Shown here: in pieces, positions 1-6,188 of the stretch
Position numbering within the stretch: position 1 is the first letter of the stretch
Layout: each line of letters begins with the position of its first letter
NCBI GenBank assembly: GCA_001870995.2
Contig: MLAV02000029.1
Span: 1 to 28,643, forward strand
Length of the DNA stretch: 28,643 nt
Direction: 5' to 3'
Origin: Chitinophaga sp. CB10
GTDB taxonomy: Bacteria > Bacteroidota > Bacteroidia > Chitinophagales > Chitinophagaceae
Notes under the pieces: model-generated
Databases searched by the model: none
The model's input: only the letters and a program-made list of their open reading frames with translations
What the model was told of the DNA's origin: nothing
Program-made: the position numbers and the translations under genes

Positions 1-2
1 TC

Positions 3-704
3 ATGGTCAAGATTAAAGTTAATGAATCAATTCATAACTCTAATTCTTATGGCCGAAGTTCGGGGAAGTCTACATTATCTCCATCAGTAAAGAAAATTAG
101 GATGTCCGGAGTCTTTGATAAAGTAAAATTGACTGTTGGTGCATATATTGATTTCAGAGTAACAGAAACCGAAGCCAGACGCTACACGGTTTCAAATTTT
201 GATAGGAAAACACAAAGTATGGAGTTTATCGTTCACCTTCATGGCAAAGGTTGTGGCGCTGATTATATGAATGCCTTGCAACCGGGCGACGTACTCTCTT
301 TAAATAAACCTAGTACGATGATAAAATATTATGATTCATCCTTTCAGCAATACATTATTTTTGGAGATGAGTCTTCTTTGGGATTGGCACAATCATTTGC
401 TCCTGTATTAAAGCAAAACAAGCATATATTTCAGTTTATTTTTGAATTAGACGAGGAAAATCTAATAATTCCTGAAATCTTGGGACTGAAGTCGGTTATT
501 GTTTATCCCAAAACAGGATTATTTAAAAACGAGGAATGGATAAAGCAATTGCCCGTATTTCCTCTTCAAAATGAAGATCATATCAAGTTTATCCTCACAG
601 GAAATGTAAAATCAGCTCAAACCTTTAGAAAAGTTATTAAAGATACAACGAAGAGCAAAGTATATCTGCATGGCTATTGGTTAGAAGGCAAAAAAGGATT
701 ATAA
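3..704 (+). CDS. Siderophore-interacting flavoprotein (ferric-siderophore reductase family)
   Basis: This 233-residue protein fits the siderophore-interacting family, FAD- and NAD(P)H-dependent cytosolic enzymes that release iron by reducing ferric siderophores. The flavin-binding motif RRYTVSNFD lies near residue 60, followed by a glycine-rich HGKGCGADYM segment near residue 80. The C-terminal HGYWLEGKKGL resembles the GYWRRGR-type ending of the family. The first ATG in the window is taken as the start, but it is only two bases from the edge, so an earlier start outside the window is possible. The N-terminal 25 residues are serine-rich and not obviously part of the fold. It lies 50 bp before the methionine aminopeptidase gene, in element cargo. 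The substrate is unknown. Confidence 0.75.
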   Translation: MVKIKVNESIHNSNSYGRSSGKSTLSPSVKKIRMSGVFDKVKLTVGAYIDFRVTETEARRYTVSNFDRKTQSMEFIVHLHGKGCGADYMNALQPGDVLSLNKPSTMIKYYDSSFQQYIIFGDESSLGLAQSFAPVLKQNKHIFQFIFELDEENLIIPEILGLKSVIVYPKTGLFKNEEWIKQLPVFPLQNEDHIKFILTGNVKSAQTFRKVIKDTTKSKVYLHGYWLEGKKGL

Positions 705-717
705 AGGTTAATATTTA

Positions 718-734
718 TTACATTTGCAATGTAA
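718..734 (+). promoter_or_regulatory. Operator-promoter of the accessory methionine aminopeptidase
   Basis: The inverted repeat TTACATT-TGC-AATGTAA has perfect 7-bp arms. It overlaps TACATTTG at 719-726, a match to the Bacteroidota -7 element TAnnTTTG, and the ATG follows at 755. A repressor bound here would cover the -7 box. The TACA...TGTA half-sites recall BlaI/MecI-family operators, but the spacing differs from the classical ones and no such regulator is in the window, so that link is inference. Confidence 0.55.
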
Positions 735-754
735 ACGCAACAATCTAAATAAAA

Positions 755-1519
755 ATGTCCATAACAAAACACGAAGAATTAATAGGAATGCAGAAAGTAA
801 GCGAGGTAGTTGCTTACACTTTGAAAGAAATGCGGAACTATGCAAGACCCGGTATCACTACAAAGCAACTAGACGACTTTGGTGCGAAAATACTTTCGGA
901 TTTCGGTGCAAAATCCGCACCGTATCTGACGTATGGCTTTCCGGGATGGACTTGCATAAGTGTGAACAATGAATTTTGCCACGGCATTCCGTCCGAGAAA
1001 AGAATATTAAAAGAGGGCGATTTGGTAAACATTGACGTTTCTGCCGAACTTAACGGCTTTTGGTCGGATAATGGTAGTTCATTTGTGCTTGGAGAAGACA
1101 TCTACCAACATCAAAAATTGGTGGATGCATCCAAAGAAATCCTGCAAAAAGCTATCAGTAATATTAAAGGAGGGGTTAAGATTTCAGAAGTTGGGCACAT
1201 CATGGAAACCGAAGCCAAGAAAAGAGGTTTCAAGGTCGTTAAAAATTTGGGTGGACACGGCATCGGAAGGGGTTTGCACGAACAACCCGATGAAATAATG
1301 AACTACAAAAACCGATTTGACCAAAGACGGTTTAGAAAAAATTCAGTGGTTGCCATTGAAACGTTTATTACCACAACTTCAACCTATGCAACAGAGTTAA
1401 ATGACGGTTGGACAATGGTGGGAAACAAAGGTGGTTTTATGGCGCAACACGAACATACCATCGTTGTTACAGACGGTAAACCGATGATTCTAACTGAGAT
1501 GAATGGGATTTGGAATTAA
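755..1519 (+). CDS. map: Type I methionine aminopeptidase, accessory copy
   Basis: The enzyme removes the initiator methionine from nascent proteins in the cytosol. The 254-residue length is normal for type I. All five metal ligands of the pita-bread fold can be placed: D94 (in VNIDVS), D105 (in FWSDNGSSF), H168 (in GGHGIGRGLHE), E202 (in AIETF) and E233 (in QHEHT). H76 in FCHGIP matches the conserved substrate-pocket histidine. It sits among element cargo with its own palindromic promoter, whereas the housekeeping map of Bacteroidota usually lies in the ribosomal protein and secY region. It is therefore probably a second, regulated copy. A role in tolerance to aminopeptidase inhibitors is possible but speculative. 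The start at 755 fits the promoter position and the conserved N-terminus. Confidence 0.9.
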   Translation: MSITKHEELIGMQKVSEVVAYTLKEMRNYARPGITTKQLDDFGAKILSDFGAKSAPYLTYGFPGWTCISVNNEFCHGIPSEKRILKEGDLVNIDVSAELNGFWSDNGSSFVLGEDIYQHQKLVDASKEILQKAISNIKGGVKISEVGHIMETEAKKRGFKVVKNLGGHGIGRGLHEQPDEIMNYKNRFDQRRFRKNSVVAIETFITTTSTYATELNDGWTMVGNKGGFMAQHEHTIVVTDGKPMILTEMNGIWN

Positions 1520-1535
1520 TACACATACCCCATAA

Positions 1536-1628
1536 CTCAAAAATACGTTACCAGTTATTCTGACGATTGCGCTTATAGTTGAACTTTTGCTCGTTCTTCT
1601 GTTTACATTCCTATTTAAAGTAACTTAA
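1536..1628 (+). pseudogene. Hydrophobic peptide remnant without a start codon
   Basis: Between the aminopeptidase gene and the next promoter, one frame encodes about 30 residues ending in TIALIVELLLVLLFTFLF and a lysine, then a stop. It would form one membrane helix. A stop codon precedes it directly and there is no ATG, so it is probably the tail of a lost membrane protein gene or chance. Function unknown. Confidence 0.25.
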
Positions 1629-1664
1629 AATCCATTTAGACAGTTTGAAATCATTTTTTTCTTC

Positions 1665-1700
1665 AAAAACATACTAATTAGTATGTTTTTTTTATCTTTG
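1665..1700 (+). promoter_or_regulatory. 26-bp palindromic operator plus -7 box of the cargo membrane operon
   Basis: Bases 1665-1690 form a perfect palindrome with no spacer. The left arm is AAAAACATACTAA and the right arm is its exact complement. It is followed at once by TATCTTTG (1693-1700), a perfect TAnnTTTG -7 box. The palindrome therefore covers the region where the -33 contact would lie, which is a classic repressor arrangement. The long AT-rich core (ACATACTAATTAGTATGT) suggests a TetR-like dimer, but no such gene is in the window. The ATG at 1725 is placed correctly for this promoter. Confidence 0.75.
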
Positions 1701-1724
1701 TATTCAAACATAAAAACAAGAAAT

Positions 1725-2162
1725 ATGCATACACATCATCACACCATTCCAGAATTTACAATCATCAATGCAATAGCTGCGGTGCTGATTGGGTTCGTGT
1801 TTATCATCATCATGTCGTTTGTAAAAGAACCATCCCGACAAAAGATCAACGCCATCATCATTGCCGGTGCAGGCGGAGTTTACTGGAGCGGCGGATTAGG
1901 CATCTGGGAATATGTATTTGGTGCCACCATGCTATTTGTTGCTTTCAAAGCCCTCAAGCACTACTATTTCATAGGTATTGGTTGGCTGATGCATACAGGC
2001 TGGGACATTATGCATCATCTATATGGTGATCCCATCATTCACTTTGCACCACTTTCGTCTGCCGGTTGTGCCGTGTGCGACGCAGTATTAGCCATTTGGT
2101 TTTTCTTTGGTGCACCTACCATTTGGGGCGTATTCAGAAAACAAAAAACAATTACGGCATAA
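1725..2162 (+). CDS. DUF6010 family membrane protein
   Basis: This 145-residue integral membrane protein has about four hydrophobic helices. It carries the hallmarks I associate with DUF6010: GAGGVYWSGGLGIWE, GIGWLMHTGWDIMHHLYG and a SSAGCAVCDAVLA segment with paired cysteines. The N-terminus is histidine-rich (MHTHHHT). An in-frame ATG at 1683 lies inside the operator and -7 box, so the start at 1725 is preferred. It is the first gene of a tightly packed operon, with 1 bp before the next ATG. The biochemical function is unknown. The conserved histidines and cysteines could bind metal or haem, but that is inference. Confidence 0.75.
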   Translation: MHTHHHTIPEFTIINAIAAVLIGFVFIIIMSFVKEPSRQKINAIIIAGAGGVYWSGGLGIWEYVFGATMLFVAFKALKHYYFIGIGWLMHTGWDIMHHLYGDPIIHFAPLSSAGCAVCDAVLAIWFFFGAPTIWGVFRKQKTITA

Positions 2163-2163
2163 A

Positions 2164-2628
2164 ATGTATTCAACTTTATTAGTCTTTCACTCTTTAATTC
2201 GCTGGCTTGTTCTTGCCTTTTTGTTGTATTCTATTTACAGAGCATTTGTTGGTTATTTGAACGACAAGCCTTTTTCCAAAACGGACAATGCTTTTCGCCA
2301 CTGGACGGCTACGGTTGCCCATATTCAACTAATGATTGGCATCATCCTTTATACGCAGAGTCCGATAGTCAAATATTTTTGGAAGGAAAAGGAAAGTAGT
2401 TTTCAAAACTTAGAGCTGACTTTTTATGGTTTAATTCATATTATTTTAATGCTAACGGCTATTGTGCTGGTAACTATCGGCTCGGCAAAGGCAAAGCGAC
2501 AGCAAACGGACAAGAAGAAATTTAAGACAATGCTTGTTTGGTTTACCATTGGCTTAATCCTCATTTTCGTAGCCATTCCCTGGCCGTTTTCACCCTTATC
2601 AGGCAGACCTAATTTCAGAATATTTTAA
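2164..2628 (+). CDS. Four-helix membrane protein, cytochrome b-like appearance
   Basis: The 154-residue protein has four predicted membrane segments, near residues 5-25, 50-66, 85-105 and 125-145. Several histidines lie in or beside helices (SLIRW preceded by FHS, FRHW, VAHIQL, GLIHII), which recalls small b-type cytochrome membrane subunits. I cannot assign a family. The ATG at 2164 follows the DUF6010 stop by one base. An earlier in-frame ATG at 2107 would lie inside the preceding gene and add an unrelated hydrophilic stretch. Its stop overlaps the next start as TAATG, so it is translationally coupled on both sides. Confidence 0.7.
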   Translation: MYSTLLVFHSLIRWLVLAFLLYSIYRAFVGYLNDKPFSKTDNAFRHWTATVAHIQLMIGIILYTQSPIVKYFWKEKESSFQNLELTFYGLIHIILMLTAIVLVTIGSAKAKRQQTDKKKFKTMLVWFTIGLILIFVAIPWPFSPLSGRPNFRIF

Positions 2629-2948
2629 TGATGAAAAAACTTTTCACTACATCTATCGGACGTTTACGAATCCTTGCCATCTTAGAAGGCATATCATTAC
2701 TGGTCTTGGTTTTTATTGCCGTACCCTTGAAGCATTTTTGGGATGTTCCCAGCTTGTCAAAATCGCTTGGCCCCATCCACGGTGCCTTATTTTTGCTCTT
2801 TGCATTTAATGCTTTGCGTGTAGGCGTTGAACAAAATTGGAAATTTAAAGAAACAACTTGGAAAGTTCTTGTTGCTTGTTTCGTTCCATTCGGGACATTC
2901 TATATTGACTACAAAATTCTTCGTAACATACCGACAGACGAAAAGTAA
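2628..2948 (+). CDS. DUF3817 family membrane protein
   Basis: The 106-residue protein has the DUF3817 layout: an N-terminal RLRILAILEGISLLVLVFIA helix followed by a PLKHFW segment, a middle GPIHGALFLLFAF helix and a C-terminal VPFGTFYIDYKIL helix. The conserved glutamate of LEGIS and histidine of GPIHG are present. The start codon overlaps the previous stop, and a second ATG follows directly at 2631. It is the last gene of the cargo operon, which ends at the hairpin near 3034. Function is unknown. Confidence 0.8.
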   Translation: MMKKLFTTSIGRLRILAILEGISLLVLVFIAVPLKHFWDVPSLSKSLGPIHGALFLLFAFNALRVGVEQNWKFKETTWKVLVACFVPFGTFYIDYKILRNIPTDEK

Positions 2949-3033
2949 CCGACAGAAAAAGGGCTGCTGGTAACATAGGCTTGGCAAAAGGGCGGGTGAA
3001 GTGCAAAATTGAAACTTTCTGCATTATTGAGCC

Positions 3034-3062
3034 GCCGAATGTGTTTCACATTCAGCTTTTTT
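3034..3062 (+). terminator. Rho-independent terminator of the cargo operon
   Basis: GCCGAATGTG and CACATTCAGC form a 10-bp stem with one mismatch, a TTT loop and a run of six T. It follows the DUF3817 gene by about 85 bp. The stretch 2949-3158 holds no gene. Confidence 0.75.
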
Positions 3063-3158
3063 AACTAATTTAGCTTCTGTGAAAACACATCGGCTACGTT
3101 ACTGCTAAATTGAATGTTTCGTCCAATTTTATCCGCCACTTCGCCAATGCGTTTCCCG

Positions 3159-3833
3159 TTATTCAGTATTTCTTAAATCTTTAATCTCCTGACGTTTTCG
3201 ATATATACTGTTTAATAATTTATTTTCCTCTTCTCTTTTAATCACCAAATCATGGAATTTATCAGGATCAAGAGAGTAGGTTGAATCGATATGAAATGTA
3301 ACATTGGGTAGATCCAATTCCATCATACGATAGCGCATCTCATACGATTTTCTATTGTTCAATTGTTTGTTTTTCTCATATATAGTTCCTAAACCCACTG
3401 AGATGAGGATTGACAATAATATCATTACAATGACCACTGGCGTGGACTTTAGATCAATCCCATAATGATGTTTTACATTGAACTGATCAGGGATTTCAGC
3501 GAGTTTTGAAGCAATTTCTTTTTCCTTATCAACCAATCTGTTGACCTCTTGCCCTGTAGCATCGGCAATCTGAACAGCCAGATTCTGCAAGGAGCCATAA
3601 TCCTTAACGATCCTTGACAGTACATCATTTTCACGCTTCATAAAAGTCTGTATCTGGCGTAACAGTTCCTGATCCTTTGCGCGTGTATCATGAAATTCCT
3701 TCATATTCTTCTCGTTTTCGGAAAGCAGGGATACAATTGTCGGCATGATCCGTACGATGTCCTGTGTAATAAGGTCTGTATTCTCCTCTAAGGTGTTCAC
3801 CTGTTGCTGTAAGTTTTCTAATTCGGTGCGCAT
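3159..3833 (-). CDS. Coiled-coil single-span membrane protein downstream of the relaxase
   Basis: This 224-residue protein begins with a long heptad-rich coiled coil (about residues 1-110, starting MRTELENLQQQVNTLEEN). One membrane helix follows (around residues 131-152, VVIVMILLSILISVGLGTIY), then a charged tail of about 70 residues. It starts 4 bp after the relaxase stop and is the last gene of the mobilization operon. I do not recognise a family. The position suggests a role in bringing the relaxosome to the membrane or to a helper element's coupling protein, which is inference. Confidence 0.7.
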   Translation of the reverse strand: MRTELENLQQQVNTLEENTDLITQDIVRIMPTIVSLLSENEKNMKEFHDTRAKDQELLRQIQTFMKRENDVLSRIVKDYGSLQNLAVQIADATGQEVNRLVDKEKEIASKLAEIPDQFNVKHHYGIDLKSTPVVIVMILLSILISVGLGTIYEKNKQLNNRKSYEMRYRMMELDLPNVTFHIDSTYSLDPDKFHDLVIKREEENKLLNSIYRKRQEIKDLRNTE

Positions 3834-3837
3834 ATTC

Positions 3838-4749
3838 TTAACGTTTTAGCCTGTAGTTTTCTTTCTTTTTTCTTTTTTTGATAAATGGATCTTCCTGCTC
3901 CGGTGCAATTTCAGGGATCGAAAACAGAGCGGATGTTAAGTAACCTATGGCCTCCCCGATATTTGTGTCCATAGACCGGTTTGTCGAAACATTGCTTTCC
4001 ATTCGATGGGTTTGTTCCATAGCGTTATCTATTCCATTTAAAGCCCTGTCGATCTGTCCATAGCTCAATGAGCGGTCAATGGCTGATCCCCGAAATGTCT
4101 GTCCGTTTTTGCTAAATGAAATACCCTGAACCTCATCTGAACCAGATCTGTACTTGAACTGCATTTCCATACCTCTGTAGCGGAGAAAGCTTTGTAGTTC
4201 GTTCCAGTTCTTGCTGTTGCGAATGCCCGCCTTCACGGTATCGTAAATCTGGTATCTTGTCCTGTCATTTCCTTTGAGCCTTCCCCTGTTGACGTTCTGC
4301 TTCCCCTCGGACTGCTTAAAACCATACAGGGCATTGATTTCCTTGCAGGCCTTAAAACTCTTATACCGCTGATTGCTGTTGGATATGGTCTTGCCCTGAT
4401 CGTTCACCCGATTGTAAATGATATGGATATGATCGTGCTGACGGTCGAAATGGCGAACCATCAGGTACTGGGTATCCCTGATCCCCATTTTGGAGAGGTA
4501 GCGTTTAGCAGATGATACCATGATATCGTTGTTCAGCATATTCTTATCTGCTGTATTCCACGATAGTATAATGTGTCCTACGGCTTTGCCCAATCTGGGG
4601 TTCAGCATCCGCTGAAAATTAAAGTCCTGTACAATGGTCTTTGCCGAATCCGTCCGCAATCCATTTGCATGAATAATCTTGCTGTCTTTCTTTAATACAT
4701 ATCCCACACATCCGCCGAATGATCGCCCCTCAATTATCTTCGCTATCAT
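3838..4749 (-). CDS. MobP-type relaxase (mobilization nuclease)
   Basis: The 303-residue protein nicks the transfer origin and stays attached to the DNA strand during mobilization. The metal-binding histidine triad of motif III is clear as VRHFDRQHDHIHI (H105, H107, H109), followed by the usual YNRVND. A tyrosine in GCVGYVLKK (residue 17) is the likely catalytic residue. The length is short for the family and there is no helicase or primase domain. The start overlaps the end of the MobC-like gene by 20 bp, so the two are probably translated together. The candidate oriT lies just upstream of the pair. Confidence 0.9.
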   Translation of the reverse strand: MIAKIIEGRSFGGCVGYVLKKDSKIIHANGLRTDSAKTIVQDFNFQRMLNPRLGKAVGHIILSWNTADKNMLNNDIMVSSAKRYLSKMGIRDTQYLMVRHFDRQHDHIHIIYNRVNDQGKTISNSNQRYKSFKACKEINALYGFKQSEGKQNVNRGRLKGNDRTRYQIYDTVKAGIRNSKNWNELQSFLRYRGMEMQFKYRSGSDEVQGISFSKNGQTFRGSAIDRSLSYGQIDRALNGIDNAMEQTHRMESNVSTNRSMDTNIGEAIGYLTSALFSIPEIAPEQEDPFIKKRKKKENYRLKR

Positions 4750-5092
4750 GGTGCAACAGTTTATCGATACAGTGGTTGATATGGCTGATCGTATTCCGGC
4801 ACTCCGTTACCACGTCGAGCAATCCTGTCTGGTGGGCTTTTTTAGTTAGCTGATTGAGATTCTTGGAAGCTCCTGCGATTGCTCTGAACGCTTTCAGCTG
4901 CTGCTCGGTAAACCTTGGTACTATCTTTCTCAGGATAGCACTTTTGCGCACCCATTCCGATTTGCTCATACCTGCGGTCTCTGCGTTCTGCAGAACTCTG
5001 TTATGTTCCGTTTCATCAAAGCGGACATTGATCCTGAACTTCTTTTTATTTTCGAGTGCGGGTCTTCCGCCTTTCTTCTTTGTGTCTTTCAT
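4730..5092 (-). CDS. MobC-like relaxosome accessory protein (ribbon-helix-helix)
   Basis: A basic N-terminus (KKKGGRPALENKKK) leads into a ribbon-helix-helix DNA-binding segment (RINVRFDETEHNRVLQNAE, then GMSKSEWVRKSAI) and a helical region with KNLNQLTKKAHQ, typical of MobC proteins that help the relaxase melt oriT. In-frame ATGs also exist at 5155 and 5119. The start at 5092 is preferred because it has an A-rich leader and leaves the nested palindrome at 5126-5175 outside the coding region. It precedes the relaxase with a 20-bp overlap. Confidence 0.8.
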   Translation of the reverse strand: MKDTKKKGGRPALENKKKFRINVRFDETEHNRVLQNAETAGMSKSEWVRKSAILRKIVPRFTEQQLKAFRAIAGASKNLNQLTKKAHQTGLLDVVTECRNTISHINHCIDKLLHHDSEDN

Positions 5093-5125
5093 TTTGTTTG
5101 TTCTTTTAGCCGTGACCATCGGGAG

Positions 5126-5175
5126 CGAATAGGTTTTGGGGTCACCAAAACACAACCTTGCTTCCTACCTATTCG
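5126..5175 (-). other. Candidate oriT: nested inverted repeats upstream of mobC-relaxase
   Basis: CGAATAGGT (5126-5134) pairs with ACCTATTCG (5167-5175). Inside lies a second perfect repeat, GTTTTGG (5133-5139) with CCAAAAC (5145-5151), around GGTCA. The structure sits between the primase stop and the preferred MobC start, the usual place for oriT in small mobilizable elements. The nick site cannot be assigned by eye. Confidence 0.55.
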
Positions 5176-6118
5176 ATAATTTTCTGCCAGTATGGCGATT
5201 TTCGATTTTGGTGTCGGATAGACCATGCACCAGATAATCGTTCACGTCTTTTATCATACTGTTCCTGTGCTGTAGTTCCTGTATCCCGTTTTTGAGGCCG
5301 TGGGTTTTTCCAAAGCGGATTTCCAAGTCCCTGTAAGCCTTTGTTCCCGACTCGTCAGTGTCCAGATAACTGACGATAGTTTTGTGCCGTTCCAAAAACG
5401 GGAATGACCTTTTCAGGTGGGCGGTGGTGTTCAGGATGCAATAATCTGTAGGTGGAAACGGTCGGTCTGCAATCTTCCTTAGTGTCAAAAAAGAAAGCCA
5501 GTCCATAAATCCCTCGAACAGCATAACCCTGTCGCTTCCGTTGTCTACGGTGGTGATGTCCTTTGTCATTAACGACCGTTTGTCATAGGGGTTGCGCAGT
5601 TCAAACCCTCCCGAATCATTGGCAGAGCATACGGCAAAATACGTCTGCCCGTTTGCCGTCCGGTAGTAGATTTCCTTGCAGAAAGCCCTGGCAATATCGG
5701 GGTCGATCATACGCTCATTGGACAGATAGCCGAGCAATGCTTTGTTTTCAAGCGGTTTTACGGACAGTATCGTGTAGCCCGTATCTTTTTCTGTCTGTAC
5801 TGCGTGCCGACTATCCAGAACGGTCTGCTGTTGAAAAGAAAGGATATTTTTTCTTTCATCAGCCCACTCCAAGACTTTAGCGAGTTCGGACGTGCCTAAG
5901 AACTTCATCAGGAAATCAATGTTGTTCCCACCGATACCCTCGGAAGGGGAGTACCATATATTCTGATGTACGTCTACCTTTGTCGATGCCGTCCGTTCAT
6001 CCCCTCCGTTAAAGGGGTTCTTAAACCATGCTTCCCTGCTGTTCATCTTGGCACACGGAATCTGTAAATGCTGTAATATGGATATGAGCGGTATTCGCTT
6101 TAATTCTTCACATGTCAT
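5165..6118 (-). CDS. Toprim-domain primase of the mobile element
   Basis: The 317-residue protein would synthesise primers on single-stranded element DNA after transfer or excision. The N-terminus (residues 1-75) has the DnaG-like order WFKNPFNGGDERTAS ... GIGGNNIDFLMKFLG but lacks the cysteines of a classical CHC2 zinc finger. The Toprim domain shows VMLFEGFMDWLSF (E202) and YLDTDESGTKA (D253, D255). It lies downstream of the RepA-like gene, separated by 70 bp that contain a perfect 16-bp inverted repeat, and upstream of the mob genes. The arrangement resembles primase-mob pairs in NBU-type elements. Confidence 0.85.
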   Translation of the reverse strand: MTCEELKRIPLISILQHLQIPCAKMNSREAWFKNPFNGGDERTASTKVDVHQNIWYSPSEGIGGNNIDFLMKFLGTSELAKVLEWADERKNILSFQQQTVLDSRHAVQTEKDTGYTILSVKPLENKALLGYLSNERMIDPDIARAFCKEIYYRTANGQTYFAVCSANDSGGFELRNPYDKRSLMTKDITTVDNGSDRVMLFEGFMDWLSFLTLRKIADRPFPPTDYCILNTTAHLKRSFPFLERHKTIVSYLDTDESGTKAYRDLEIRFGKTHGLKNGIQELQHRNSMIKDVNDYLVHGLSDTKIENRHTGRKLSNR

Positions 6119-6135
6119 ATTCTTGATTTTTAGAG

Positions 6136-6183
6136 AGGTTTAGTTTAGTCTATCTATATATAGGGGCAGACTAAACTAAACCT
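6136..6183. repeat. Perfect 16-bp inverted repeat between the ATPase and primase genes
   Basis: AGGTTTAGTTTAGTCT at 6136-6151 is matched exactly by its complement at 6168-6183 around a 16-base AT-rich centre. Each arm has the internal repeat TTTAG-TTTAG. On the coding (minus) strand there is no T-run behind it, so it is not a typical terminator. It may be a replication initiation structure, a binding site or an RNA hairpin controlling primase expression. Confidence 0.7.
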
Positions 6184-6188
6184 GTTTT

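Noticed and set aside
724..972. Open frame overlapping the aminopeptidase start
   Set aside because: It lies in another frame over the operator and the well-supported map gene, and its composition is random-like.
5126..5155. N-terminal extension of the MobC-like protein from the ATG at 5155
   Set aside because: It would translate through the nested palindrome and adds residues with no resemblance to the family; the ATG at 5092 is better placed.
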